64,000 nt of DNA from JAAZHD01 sp012510895 (GTDB taxonomy: Bacteria; Bacillota; Clostridia; Caldicoprobacterales; DTU083): positions 117,299 through 181,298 of the forward strand of contig JBMNJC010000002.1 in NCBI GenBank assembly GCA_050951465.1, read 5' to 3'. The notes under the pieces are model-generated. The model saw nothing but the letters and a program-made list of their open reading frames with translations, made no database searches and was not told where the DNA came from. The position numbers and the translations under genes were made by a program. Shown here in pieces: positions 9,177 through 18,138 of the stretch (position 1 is its first letter; every line of letters starts with the position of its first letter).

Positions 9177-11024
9177 ATGCTTATGGGTAAGATTCTGGTT
9201 ATAACAGAAAAGCCTTCCGTAGGCAGAGACATTGCAAGAGTTTTGCAGTGTACGCAAAAAGGCGATGGTTTTCTCTATAATGATACTTATATAGTTTCCT
9301 GGGCAATCGGCCATTTGGTGGGGCTGCAGGAACCGGAAAAGTATGATTCCCGATATAAGAGCTGGCGCATGGACACCCTGCCTATTGTTCCTGAAAAAAT
9401 GCAGTTGCAGGTGTTGCCCGGAACCGGTAAACAATTTAACATTTTGAAAAAATTGATGAATGACAAATCGGTTTCTTCTCTGATCTGTGCTACTGACAGC
9501 GGCCGGGAAGGAGAACTGATTTTCAGATACATATACCGGATGGCAGGCTGCAAAAAACCTTTTCAAAGGCTTTGGATTTCCAGCATGACAGATGAGGCTG
9601 TCCGGGAAGGTTTTTCCCGCCTAAGGCCGGGCAGCGATTATGATTTGCTGTATGAATCTGCCAGATGCCGTTCTGAAGCAGACTGGCTGGTAGGCATTAA
9701 TGGTTCAAGGGCCTTTTCTATACAATACAATACCCTCTTATCCATAGGAAGGGTTCAGACTCCCACTCTGGCTATTCTGGTAGCCAGGCATCATGAGATA
9801 GAGTCTTTCGTACCACAGGACTATTGGGAAGTCCACTGCACCTTTCCGGGTTATAAGGGTGTTTGGTTTAAAGATAAGGTTTCCCAAAACAGAATCTTTG
9901 AGAAAGAAAAGGCTGATTTCATTGCTGAAAAGGTAAAAGGGAAAACAGGCAGGGTAAAAACTGTGGCTAAACAGCTGAAAAAGCAGCTTTTCCCTCAATT
10001 GTATGATTTGACCGAGCTGCAAAGGGATGCCAACCGAAGATATGGCTTTTCTGCACAGAAAACTCTGAAACTTGCTCAGCAGTTGTATGAGAACCGAAAA
10101 CTGATTACCTATCCCCGAACGGACAGCCGATACCTGTCTCAGGATTTAGTGCCTGTCCTGCGTCCCTTGGTGCAGAATCTGGAAGAGGGGCCTTACGGCA
10201 TATATGCAAAACCGGTTCTCGAGCTTTCCAGACTTCCCGTAACAAAGAGGTTGGTGGATGACAGCAAGGTTACTGATCATCATGCAATAATCCCTGCCAA
10301 AACAAAAATGAAAACAGCTTTGTCAGAAGATGAAAGAAAAATTTTTGATTTGATTGTCAGAAGGTTTCTGGCTGTTTTCTATCCCCCATATGAATATGAG
10401 GAGACTCAGGTTCATACCGAGGTTGAAGGGGAAACCTTCTATACAAGAGGGATATCTGTAAAGGAATTAGGCTGGAAAATACTATATGAAGATAAGAATA
10501 CGGAAAGCAAGGAAGATGAACAGTCTCTGCCCCCATTAGAGGAGGGACAGCCGGCTGTTGCAGCAGCTGCAGAGGTAATCAAGAAAAAAACCCAGCCTCC
10601 TAAACCTTACACAGAGGCGGCTTTGCTCTCAGCCATGGAAAATGCAGGCCGTTTTGTAAAGGATGAAGCCTTAAGGGAAGAACTAAAACAAGGAGGGTTG
10701 GGTACTCCCGCTACCCGGGCCGCTATTATAGAGCGTTTACTGGAAGTGGGATATGTTAAGCGGCAGAAAAAAGCCCTTATCCCCACGGAAAAAGGCATCC
10801 AGCTTATAAAAGTGGTGCCTGAGGAATTGAAATCGCCGGAGACAACCGGGAAATGGGAGCGAGCCCTGGGTAATATTGCAAAGGGCACTATGAGCCCGGA
10901 ACGCTTTATGGGAAGCATTATCCGGTATGTAAATTATATTGTCAGTGAGGCCGCTGCCCGAAGGGTACATGTAGTATTTCCCAAAGAACAGTACAGGGGC
11001 AGAAAAAAGTCGGCAACTCGATAA
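9177..11024 (+). CDS. topB: DNA topoisomerase III
   Basis: A type IA topoisomerase of 615 residues. The Toprim domain occupies residues 4-145 with the EKPS motif (11-14) and DSGREGE at 107-113. The catalytic tyrosine is Y312 in ITYPRTDSR, and the [17 protein letters not shown] region is typical of TopB. The protein relaxes and decatenates single-strand-containing DNA. It lacks the long C-terminal basic or zinc region of many homologues and ends just after the core. The start may be ATG 9177 or ATG 9183, with AAGGCGG in front; the second matches homologues better. It follows the thioesterase by nine bases. Confidence 0.95.
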   Translation: MLMGKILVITEKPSVGRDIARVLQCTQKGDGFLYNDTYIVSWAIGHLVGLQEPEKYDSRYKSWRMDTLPIVPEKMQLQVLPGTGKQFNILKKLMNDKSVSSLICATDSGREGELIFRYIYRMAGCKKPFQRLWISSMTDEAVREGFSRLRPGSDYDLLYESARCRSEADWLVGINGSRAFSIQYNTLLSIGRVQTPTLAILVARHHEIESFVPQDYWEVHCTFPGYKGVWFKDKVSQNRIFEKEKADFIAEKVKGKTGRVKTVAKQLKKQLFPQLYDLTELQRDANRRYGFSAQKTLKLAQQLYENRKLITYPRTDSRYLSQDLVPVLRPLVQNLEEGPYGIYAKPVLELSRLPVTKRLVDDSKVTDHHAIIPAKTKMKTALSEDERKIFDLIVRRFLAVFYPPYEYEETQVHTEVEGETFYTRGISVKELGWKILYEDKNTESKEDEQSLPPLEEGQPAVAAAAEVIKKKTQPPKPYTEAALLSAMENAGRFVKDEALREELKQGGLGTPATRAAIIERLLEVGYVKRQKKALIPTEKGIQLIKVVPEELKSPETTGKWERALGNIAKGTMSPERFMGSIIRYVNYIVSEAAARRVHVVFPKEQYRGRKKSATR

Positions 11025-11050
11025 AACTTTATATAAAGGAGTATGTAATT

Positions 11051-12454
11051 GTGAAAGAAGCATTGAAAACAACAGTAAAAAAGATTTACAGACAACCCGA
11101 AGAATACTACGATAAAGAGGTATCTTTATCCGGCTGGATTCGAAACAACCGCAATTCAAAGGTTTTTGGTTTTATTGAACTAAATGACGGATCTTTTTTC
11201 AAGTCCATTCAAGTTGTATATGAAGAGGAAAAACTGGAGAATTTCAAAGAAATAGTAAAGCTTGGCGTAGGCAGTGCCATTTATGTAGATGGAATACTGA
11301 CAGAGACTCCGGGCATGAAACAGCCCTTTGAAATCAAAGCCAAAAATATACGAATAGAAGGCCATTGTCCTTCAGATTATCCCCTGCAGAAAAAACGCCA
11401 TAGTTTTGAGTTTTTAAGAACCATTGCTCATTTACGTCCAAGGACCAATACCTTTTCTGCTGTATTTCGCGTTCGCTCTTTACTATCCTATGCCATACAT
11501 AAGTTCTTTCAGGAGAGAGACTTTGTCTACGTCCATACTCCAATTATAACGGGAAGCGATGCCGAGGGAGCCGGCGAGATGTTTCATGTAACTACTTTGG
11601 ATTTCAGAAATATTCCTCTTACAGAAGACGGAGAAGTTGATTTCACTAAGGACTTCTTCGGACGGGAAACCAATCTTACTGTAAGCGGACAGTTGTCGGC
11701 TGAAGCATATGCCCTGGCTTTCCGAAAGGTATATACCTTTGGTCCAACCTTCCGATCGGAAAACTCCAATACACCCCGTCATGCGGCCGAATTCTGGATG
11801 ATTGAACCTGAGGTTGCATTTGCAGATCTTAACGATAACATGGAACTGGCAGAAGATATGATCAAATACATTTTTGATTATGTTATAAGACATGCACCTG
11901 AGGAAATGGAGTTTTTCAACAATTTCATAGATAAAGGTCTGCTGGAAAGGTTAAACAATGTCATACAATCTGAGTTTGGCAGAATAAGCTACACAGATGC
12001 AGTGGAGATTCTTAAAAAGCACAATGATAATTTCCAGTATAAAGTGGAATGGGGCACAGACCTGCAAACAGAGCATGAACGCTTTCTGACGGAAAAGGTA
12101 TTTAAAAAGCCGGTCTTTGTAATCAACTATCCAAAAGATATCAAAGCTTTCTACATGCGTTTGAACGATGACGGAAAAACTGTAGCTGCAATGGATCTTT
12201 TGGTTCCCGGTATCGGAGAAATTATCGGAGGCAGCCAGAGGGAGGAACGTCTGGAACTGCTGGATGCAAGGATTAAAGAATTGAACATGAAAGAAGAAGA
12301 TTATTGGTGGTACAGGGATCTGCGCAAATACGGAGGAACCTATCATTCCGGGTTTGGTCTGGGTTTTGAAAGAGCCATCATGTACATTACAGGCATGACC
12401 AATATTCGTGATGTTATTCCCTTCCCCAGAACACCAAAGTCTGCCGAATTCTAA
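11051..12454 (+). CDS. asnS: Asparaginyl-tRNA synthetase
   Basis: A 467-residue class IIb synthetase. An N-terminal OB-fold anticodon-binding domain spans about residues 8-105, followed by a class II core with motif 2 [11 protein letters not shown] at 234-244 and motif 3 [10 protein letters not shown] at 432-441. Asn rather than Asp specificity is supported by the bacterial AsnRS-like insertion around residues 180-206 and overall similarity. The GTG start at 11051 follows AAAGGAG. It lies 26 bases after topB and has no room for a T-box leader, so expression likely depends on the upstream genes. Confidence 0.96.
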   Translation: MKEALKTTVKKIYRQPEEYYDKEVSLSGWIRNNRNSKVFGFIELNDGSFFKSIQVVYEEEKLENFKEIVKLGVGSAIYVDGILTETPGMKQPFEIKAKNIRIEGHCPSDYPLQKKRHSFEFLRTIAHLRPRTNTFSAVFRVRSLLSYAIHKFFQERDFVYVHTPIITGSDAEGAGEMFHVTTLDFRNIPLTEDGEVDFTKDFFGRETNLTVSGQLSAEAYALAFRKVYTFGPTFRSENSNTPRHAAEFWMIEPEVAFADLNDNMELAEDMIKYIFDYVIRHAPEEMEFFNNFIDKGLLERLNNVIQSEFGRISYTDAVEILKKHNDNFQYKVEWGTDLQTEHERFLTEKVFKKPVFVINYPKDIKAFYMRLNDDGKTVAAMDLLVPGIGEIIGGSQREERLELLDARIKELNMKEEDYWWYRDLRKYGGTYHSGFGLGFERAIMYITGMTNIRDVIPFPRTPKSAEF

Positions 12455-12510
12455 GCTCTTATTAACCATATGCCCATAGAATTGACGGGAAGAAGAAGGG
12501 AGATACTGAT

Positions 12511-13569
12511 ATGTTTCAGGAAGCATTGAAAGAGCTTCAATATATTTCGACACAAGTGGGTCTGCCCATAGAGTATACCCAGGGAGGAGGCGGCAATACA
12601 TCGGTTAAGCTGAATGAAGAACTGATGGCCGTTAAAGCTTCCGGATTTAAATTAAAGCAGATTAATCCTAAAGAAGGATACGTAGTCGTTAATTATAAAA
12701 ATATAATGGAGTTTTATAACAATGTGGATTTAAGCCTGGACCGGGATTATGAGAAAGAAAGCACCGAGTTTGCAAAGGCCAATGTAGTGGAGATGGAGGG
12801 ACTGAAGAAACTAAGGCCCTCCGTTGAAGCCGGCTTTCACTCTATATTGCTTAAGTATGTAATTCATACTCATCCGGTTTATGCCAATATTGTTTGCTGT
12901 ACTCATAAAGGCCGGGAATTAATGAATGAGATATTTAAAAATGTTGATTTCGGCTTTGTCTGGATCCCCTATATAAATCCGGGATTCAGCTTAACTCTGC
13001 GCATAAAAAAGGCGGTGCATGATTATCTAAATGAAAACGATAAGTTTCCGCAAGTTATTTTCATGGAAAACCATGGACTGATTACAACAGCGGATAATCC
13101 ACGGGAATGCCTTGACTTGCATCAAAGGGTAAACGATATGATTAAAACCCATTTTGGCATTGCAGAAACTTACCCCAAAATAGAGCTAGATAAGCTTGAT
13201 GAAAATAAATATGTTAGCAGAACAGAGTATTTAAAAATTTACTTAAAAGCAAATAAAATTGGCCTTGATTTTTTTGATCGAAATGTTTTGTATCCGGATC
13301 AACTGGTGTATTTAAATGAGAATATTTCTCTTGGAGGTATGGATAACAAGCTGAATATAAATACAGAAACCGGTGAAATTATCTACCTGACAAATGAATC
13401 GGAAGCACAAACCATGGAAGAGACCCTGCTTGCCTGCATTTATGTTATTGATAATATTAATAGGCTGGGTCTGCCGCTTAAGTCCATGACGGCCGAAGAA
13501 ATTGATTTTATAAAAAACTGGGAGAGTGAAGCCTACCGCAAGAGTCTGGTAAAGAGCCTGAAGAAGTAA
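12511..13569 (+). CDS. Class II aldolase/adducin domain protein
   Basis: A 352-residue zinc aldolase. Near the N-terminus it has TQGGGGNTSVKL (22-34), then SVEAGFH with the likely catalytic E106, zinc ligands H119 and H121 in IHTHPVYAN and H188 in ENHGL. The GGGGNTSVK pattern matches the aldolase half of the large rhamnulose-phosphate aldolase/dehydrogenase fusions (YuxG type), but no dehydrogenase domain is attached here. It probably cleaves a ketose phosphate to dihydroxyacetone phosphate and an aldehyde, or handles a related sugar acid. It sits 56 bases after asnS and converges with the DeoR gene, only 12 bases apart. Exact substrate unknown. Confidence 0.85.
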   Translation: MFQEALKELQYISTQVGLPIEYTQGGGGNTSVKLNEELMAVKASGFKLKQINPKEGYVVVNYKNIMEFYNNVDLSLDRDYEKESTEFAKANVVEMEGLKKLRPSVEAGFHSILLKYVIHTHPVYANIVCCTHKGRELMNEIFKNVDFGFVWIPYINPGFSLTLRIKKAVHDYLNENDKFPQVIFMENHGLITTADNPRECLDLHQRVNDMIKTHFGIAETYPKIELDKLDENKYVSRTEYLKIYLKANKIGLDFFDRNVLYPDQLVYLNENISLGGMDNKLNINTETGEIIYLTNESEAQTMEETLLACIYVIDNINRLGLPLKSMTAEEIDFIKNWESEAYRKSLVKSLKK

Positions 13570-13581
13570 GCTGCCCGCTCC

Positions 13582-14385
13582 CTAATCCTTGCCTTTAATT
13601 GAGTCAGGGTAAATAAGCCGTACCTGTTTGTTTAGTATTGGATCTTCCCATCCGTCAGGCAATTCCTTATCAGTAATAAAATAATCCATATCTTCTATTT
13701 GCGCCGTGGTAGTGTACCCTACCTTATCGTACTTGGTATGATCGCACAAAAAAATTGCTTCTTCGGAATGCTGAATCATCAGGCGCCGGATGCTGGATTC
13801 CTGTTCATGTGAATCTGTAGCTCCAAGCTTTGGTGAAAACCCTTTACAGGAAAAGAACACCTTGTCGGCATGATAGCTGCTGATGGCAATCTCAGCAGCT
13901 TTGCCTACATAAGAAAGGCTCTTTTTACGCAGGTAGCCGCCGGAGGAAATCAGTCTGATTTCCTCGCAGGGGGCCAGTTCCAGCAAAATGCGCATGGCGT
14001 TGGTGATGACCGTCAATGCCTTTTTTTCTTTCAAATGCTTTGCAACGTATAAGGAAGAGGTGCTGGCATCCATAAATAAGGTATCTCCATCCTTAACAAG
14101 ATCGGCGGCCATTCGGCCTATAAGGTCTTTCCCCCTTATATTGATGCCTTCCCTGACCTCCAGTGAAACTTCCATATTAATATCATCAGCCAGCACAGCA
14201 CCTCCATGAGTCCGGATTAATAAGTTCTGTTCTTCCATGGCTCTGAGATCCCGCCTTATGGTCTCTTCCGTAACATTGAACATGGCGGCAGCTTCCTGTA
14301 CGGTTATGCTTTTTTTATCATGTAAAATAGATAAAAGATTATTTCGTCTTTCTATAGCAAACACATTTCTACCTGCTTTTCTCAT
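13582..14385 (-). CDS. DeoR family transcriptional regulator
   Basis: A 267-residue regulator. The winged helix-turn-helix lies at about residues 12-65 (VQEAAAMFNVTEETIRRDL), and the DeoRC sugar-phosphate-sensing domain fills 80-255, ending with the usual CDHTKYDKVGY segment. It is the last gene of a minus-strand run of three (SDR, PHP protein, DeoR). Family members usually repress sugar operons and release DNA on binding a phosphorylated sugar intermediate. The repeated TGTTGRTTT elements at 16607-16656 over the divergent promoters are its most likely binding sites, by inference from gene context. Confidence 0.9.
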   Translation of the reverse strand: MRKAGRNVFAIERRNNLLSILHDKKSITVQEAAAMFNVTEETIRRDLRAMEEQNLLIRTHGGAVLADDINMEVSLEVREGINIRGKDLIGRMAADLVKDGDTLFMDASTSSLYVAKHLKEKKALTVITNAMRILLELAPCEEIRLISSGGYLRKKSLSYVGKAAEIAISSYHADKVFFSCKGFSPKLGATDSHEQESSIRRLMIQHSEEAIFLCDHTKYDKVGYTTTAQIEDMDYFITDKELPDGWEDPILNKQVRLIYPDSIKGKD

Positions 14386-14435
14386 ATTCCTGTTTCCTCT
14401 GCTTACTTTACTTGTTGCATATCTGGTGCAAAAAT

Positions 14436-15731
14436 CTATAATCCATGTTTCTTCCGGCCTATTTCTTTGAATACCTGTATCCTTTCTTCCAGATCAGGAT
14501 ATTTATTTATGGTTTCTTCTGAAAACATGCCTCTGGTTATATCTTCAGTAGCAGTAAGCTCGTGTCCGATCAATGCCCAGGTGGAATCAAGGAGGTTACG
14601 GTACTTTTCATCCCTCATAGCCAGACATACAAAGGACTGCCGGGAAGAATTTATATCTTCACCGCTGATCTGAAAAAAGCCATATTCCCGGCACAGGGAG
14701 CGAACCCGGTCAAGCTGCTGCATTGTATTTCTGGAAGGCATGTAAGTAACGGCATTAAACCCAAGTTCCTTAAGTAAGGGGAAGAGTTCATCCAGATAAT
14801 CATCTTCAAACTTTTGAGCTTTTTTGTCTCCGGTAACGGAATCTCCTACATCGCCCAAATATGCATAAGCTGAAATCGCTCCCACTTCTTTTGATAAGGC
14901 AATTACCTCTCTGACATCAGGACACTCATCCGATGCATCTATATAAAATGCAGAGACCAATTCGCTTTTTAGCAGTCCCAGTAAATCATAAGCATAGTGA
15001 GGATTGGATTTGTCTATCAGATAATTTTGAATTCTTTCGCTTATATTCAGTTTTAAGTCATCCTTAAGGTAGTCCACCAATGCCTTTCCTTTTCCATAAA
15101 GTTCGATAAGGCGAAGAGAAAGTGCATACAAAATATGGCGTTCGGTGATGCTTCCATATTCGCTGGCTTTGGAAATAGGCACTACATCCTGTTCAAAGTC
15201 CAGTTTCAGTTCGGGGTGCCCTATCAGGTCATTTATCCGCTCCACCATTTTTTTGTTCCGGTTGTTGCGATGAACCTGATAGGGTATAAAATACGATTTT
15301 ATTTTTTCAATCTGTGTATGAGGGAGTCCATGCAAGGTTATATAGGCAATGGAATCCTGGTCCGGGTTGTTGATTCGTCTTCCTGCCAGCGGTGTATCTG
15401 AAAAATCCACCCGGCATTCCACCCCTATTGTTGTAGCTATGCCTGCTATTTTTCCTGCCTGAATGAACTCCTCAGCTCCGCTTATGGAATCATGATCCAT
15501 AATTCCTGCTGTTGCCAGTCCTGACTGGTATGCCATCCAGACTGCCTTGGCCGGTGAATAGGGAGAGAAAGAATAAGCTGTATGAATATGATTGTTCACG
15601 TCACTTCCGGTTTTTGGCCGGGGCAGCTCTCCGCTGTTGATTTTCTCCATTAGAGATTTAAGACTTTCCAGTCGGACTTCCTTATCTTGGTGATTCAAAT
15701 TTTCCACGAGCTTTGCTATTTCCTGATTCAT
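14436..15731 (-). CDS. PHP domain metal-dependent hydrolase
   Basis: A 431-residue protein. A short helical N-terminus is followed by a PHP (polymerase and histidinol phosphatase) domain with metal-binding residues H48 and H50 (NNHIHTAYS), D79-H80 (IMDHDS) and E105 (GVECR). PHP proteins are phosphoesterases or related trinuclear metal hydrolases. The protein is longer than histidinol phosphatase, and the middle and C-terminal parts are not recognised. It lies between an SDR and a DeoR gene in one operon, so a sugar-phosphate phosphatase or related step is possible. No signal peptide. Confidence 0.8.
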   Translation of the reverse strand: MNQEIAKLVENLNHQDKEVRLESLKSLMEKINSGELPRPKTGSDVNNHIHTAYSFSPYSPAKAVWMAYQSGLATAGIMDHDSISGAEEFIQAGKIAGIATTIGVECRVDFSDTPLAGRRINNPDQDSIAYITLHGLPHTQIEKIKSYFIPYQVHRNNRNKKMVERINDLIGHPELKLDFEQDVVPISKASEYGSITERHILYALSLRLIELYGKGKALVDYLKDDLKLNISERIQNYLIDKSNPHYAYDLLGLLKSELVSAFYIDASDECPDVREVIALSKEVGAISAYAYLGDVGDSVTGDKKAQKFEDDYLDELFPLLKELGFNAVTYMPSRNTMQQLDRVRSLCREYGFFQISGEDINSSRQSFVCLAMRDEKYRNLLDSTWALIGHELTATEDITRGMFSEETINKYPDLEERIQVFKEIGRKKHGL

Positions 15732-15751
15732 TATAAAACCTCCGTGATATT

Positions 15752-16534
15752 CTATCTCATTTCCTGCCCGCCGGTAACATTGATGGCCTGACCGGTCATA
15801 TAACTTGACTCATCTGATGCCAAAAATACCATTACGTTGGCAACATCTTCATATTGGCAGCTTCGTCCCAGAGGTACCTGACCAAGATACTTTTGCCTTA
15901 CTTCTTCTTCAGTTATGCCTTGATTCTTTGCATATTGCTTAAATAGGCTGTTTACCCACAGGGGGGAGTCCAGGAGATTGCCCGGGCAGATGGCGTTAAC
16001 CCGTATATTATGTTCTGCCAGTTCCAATGCCAGGCTTTGGGTCAGCCCGATTCCGCCGAATTTGGATGCTGCATAGGCTGAGTTCTTATATGAACCTTTT
16101 TTTCCGGATTTGCTGTTGATCTGTATAATGTTACCTTTTTTTTGGGGAATCATTACTCTTGCAGCAGCCTTGGCTGCCAGGAAATAACCTACTAAATTAA
16201 TATCTATCATTTTACGCCATTCTTCCACTGTGAAGTTTGTAATGGGTTTGGCGATCAGTATAGCAGCATTTGATACCAATAAATCAAGTGCACCATATTT
16301 TTCAACAGTATAGTTTACCATTTTCTCTACTTGCTCTTCATTGGTTACATCCACATGAAATGCGGAGCCGCTTTTTAATGATGCTGCAACTTTTTTAGCG
16401 GCTTCATAATTTATATCGGCTACTACCACATTGCAGCCTTCCCGATCCAACCTTTGGCACAGCGCTTCTCCAAGGCCTTGGCCGCCGCCGGTAACTATAG
16501 CCGTTTGTCCTTTTAATCTTTGATACATTTCCAT
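15752..16534 (-). CDS. SDR dehydrogenase, sorbitol-6-phosphate 2-dehydrogenase-like
   Basis: I choose ATG 16534 because AGGAGGT lies six bases before it; an upstream in-frame ATG at 16573 has none. The 260-residue product is a classical short-chain dehydrogenase: TGGGQGLG at 15-22, D40 after the second strand (NAD preference), Ser at 141-143 and the Y154/K158 pair. The stretches INSKSGKKGS, KFGGIGLTQSLAL, GNLLDSP and INVTGGQ closely recall SrlD/SorD from memory. Such enzymes oxidise D-sorbitol 6-phosphate to fructose 6-phosphate. First gene of the SDR-PHP-DeoR operon, divergent from a SorE-like dehydrogenase, which supports this role. Confidence 0.86.
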   Translation of the reverse strand: MEMYQRLKGQTAIVTGGGQGLGEALCQRLDREGCNVVVADINYEAAKKVAASLKSGSAFHVDVTNEEQVEKMVNYTVEKYGALDLLVSNAAILIAKPITNFTVEEWRKMIDINLVGYFLAAKAAARVMIPQKKGNIIQINSKSGKKGSYKNSAYAASKFGGIGLTQSLALELAEHNIRVNAICPGNLLDSPLWVNSLFKQYAKNQGITEEEVRQKYLGQVPLGRSCQYEDVANVMVFLASDESSYMTGQAINVTGGQEMR

Positions 16535-16593
16535 GGGGGTACCTCCTTCTATATGGGTATCTATGTATTGCAAATATCAGATTTCTGTTAATC

Positions 16594-16622
16594 ATTATAT
16601 TATAGATGTTGGTTTGTGTCCA
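16594..16622 (-). promoter_or_regulatory. Promoter of the SDR-PHP-DeoR operon
   Basis: Read on the minus strand, TGGACA (16622-16617) and a perfect TATAAT (16599-16594) are separated by 17 bases, a good vegetative sigma factor promoter. Transcription would begin about 50 bases before the SDR start codon. One TGTTGGTTT repeat (plus-strand sense) sits inside the spacer. Confidence 0.7.
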
Positions 16623-16656
16623 TATTTTTACTAACTATGTTGGTTTATGTTGATTT
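16607..16656. promoter_or_regulatory. Three TGTTGRTTT repeats, candidate DeoR operator
   Basis: TGTTGGTTT occurs at 16607-16615 and 16638-16646, and TGTTGATTT at 16648-16656. Spacings are 31 and 10 bases, close to three turns and one turn of the helix, so all three face the same side. The first overlaps the minus-strand promoter spacer; the third covers the -35 of the plus-strand promoter. A single regulator binding here could control both divergent operons. The DeoR protein encoded at 13582-14385 is the natural candidate. Confidence 0.6.
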
Positions 16657-16678
16657 TACAACGGACCTGTGATACGAT
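16650..16678 (+). promoter_or_regulatory. Promoter of the dehydrogenase/oxoacid dehydrogenase operon
   Basis: TTGATT at 16650-16655 and TACGAT at 16673-16678 with a 17-base spacer precede the start codon at 16746 by about 70 bases. The -35 element overlaps the third TGTTGRTTT repeat, consistent with repression by steric block. Confidence 0.6.
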
Positions 16679-16745
16679 AGAAATAAGTCAACAGGGGGAA
16701 TAATACGGTTTATAATAAAACCTGAAACAGTGAGGTGTCAGATTA

Positions 16746-18011
16746 ATGAAAACAAAGGCAGTTCGTTTGTACGGTAAGAATGATTTACGACTGGAAGAAT
16801 TCGATCTTCCTGAAATGCAGGAAGATGAAATATTAGCACATATCGTAACCGACGGCATTTGCATGTCTTCCTATAAAGCGGCAATTCAGGGGGCAGATCA
16901 TAAGCGGGTGCCTGATAATGTAGCTGAAAATCCCATAATTATCGGGCATGAACTAAGCGGTGAGATAATAAAGGTCGGGGAAAAATGGAAAGATAGGTAT
17001 TATCCTGGACAGAAATTCTCAATTCAGACAGCCTTAAATCAAAAGGATGATCCTTACGCAGCTCCTGGGTACAGCTTCCCGTATATCGGAGGAAGCGCAA
17101 CCTATGTTATCATTCCCAATATAGTAATGGAGCTTGGCTGTCTTTTGACTTTTGAAAGCGATTCATTTTTCTACGGTTCTCTTGCTGAGCCCATGTCCTG
17201 CATTGTAGGAGCATTTCGAGGAAATTACCACATGACGCCTGGCAGTTACGATCATCACATGGGCGTGAAAGACGGCGGCAATATGGCAATTCTGGCAGGA
17301 GTAGGGCCTATGGGATTAGGCGCAATCGATTATGCCCTTCATAATGAAAGAAAACCCAAACTGCTTGTTGTAACTGATATCAATGAAGAACGTCTTGCCC
17401 GGGCAGCTTCTATTTACACCGTAGAAGATGCAGCAAAGCAGGGTACCCGGCTTGTATATGTCAACACTTCTTCGCCGGACAGGGGAATAGATTATTTAAT
17501 GAGCCTTACAGACGGAAAAGGCTATGACGATGTTTTTGTATTCGCACCGGTAAAGCAGGTAGTGGAAATGGGAGACCAGATTCTTGGATATGACGGCTGT
17601 CTCAACTTTTTTGCCGGACCCAGCGATAAGAGTTTTTCTGCCAACGTAAATTTCTATGATATACATTATAATTCCAAACATATCGTAGGGACCAGCGGCG
17701 GCAACACTGAGGATATGAAGATATCCCTTAATATGATGGGTAAGGGGCTGATCAACCCGACTTCCATGATCACCCATATAGGCGGTTTGAACAGTGTTGC
17801 GGAAACCACCATTAATCTTCCCAATATACCCGGCGGCAAGAAACTGGTTTATACTAATATTGATATGGAATTAACAGCTATTAAGGATTTCCGTGAACTG
17901 GGGAAAAATGACCCGGTATTTGCAAAACTGGCAGATATCGTGGAGTCCAATAACGGGTTATGGTGTGCAGAGGCAGAAAAATATCTGCTTGCTAACTCCA
18001 AACCCATTTAA
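16746..18011 (+). CDS. Zinc-binding dehydrogenase, L-sorbose-1-phosphate reductase-like
   Basis: A 421-residue medium-chain dehydrogenase with catalytic zinc ligands C39, H68 and E69 (IIIGHELSG). The Rossmann motif AGVGPMGLGA is in the second half. It lacks the CxxCxxC structural zinc loop of classical alcohol dehydrogenases. The N-terminus (LYGKNDLRLEEF, EDEILAHIVTD, VPDNVAENPIIIGHE) recalls SorE from enteric sorbose operons. SorE reduces L-sorbose 1-phosphate to D-glucitol 6-phosphate, the substrate of the divergently encoded SDR. No sorbose PTS is present in the window, so uptake would be elsewhere. Its start is 68 bases past the -10 of its promoter; the oxoacid dehydrogenase genes follow downstream. 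Confidence 0.85.
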   Translation: MKTKAVRLYGKNDLRLEEFDLPEMQEDEILAHIVTDGICMSSYKAAIQGADHKRVPDNVAENPIIIGHELSGEIIKVGEKWKDRYYPGQKFSIQTALNQKDDPYAAPGYSFPYIGGSATYVIIPNIVMELGCLLTFESDSFFYGSLAEPMSCIVGAFRGNYHMTPGSYDHHMGVKDGGNMAILAGVGPMGLGAIDYALHNERKPKLLVVTDINEERLARAASIYTVEDAAKQGTRLVYVNTSSPDRGIDYLMSLTDGKGYDDVFVFAPVKQVVEMGDQILGYDGCLNFFAGPSDKSFSANVNFYDIHYNSKHIVGTSGGNTEDMKISLNMMGKGLINPTSMITHIGGLNSVAETTINLPNIPGGKKLVYTNIDMELTAIKDFRELGKNDPVFAKLADIVESNNGLWCAEAEKYLLANSKPI

Positions 18012-18025
18012 ATAATGCAGTAAGC

Positions 18026-18068
18026 AATGGATGGTTGCAGCAGATTATAATGCAAGCAGCCATCCATT
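18026..18068 (+). repeat. Long inverted repeat between dehydrogenase and E2 genes
   Basis: AATGGATGG (18026-18034) pairs with CCATCCATT (18060-18068), extended inward by TTGC with GCAA across a 13-base loop and a four-base bulge. There is no T-run after it, so it is not a standard terminator. It may be an RNA processing or stability element separating expression of the upstream dehydrogenase from the E2-E3-E1 genes. Confidence 0.45.
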
Positions 18069-18082
18069 CATAAAAATATTAT

Positions 18083-18115
18083 TTTGGTTCAGAACCAAAG
18101 AACGTAAGTACTTAC
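18083..18115. promoter_or_regulatory. Two adjacent palindromes before the E2 gene
   Basis: TTTGGTT-CAG-AACCAAA (18083-18099) and the perfect GTAAGTACTTAC (18104-18115) stand back to back just upstream of the E2 ribosome binding site. Either could be an operator for a dimeric regulator. No clear -35/-10 pair is visible between 18012 and 18138, so a weak internal promoter or control of read-through are both possible. Confidence 0.45.
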
Positions 18116-18138
18116 AAAACTAAGGTAGGAGGGGTCAT

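Noticed and set aside
11025..11050. Possible T-box leader for the asparaginyl-tRNA synthetase
   Set aside because: Only 26 bases lie between topB and the start; no T-box fits.
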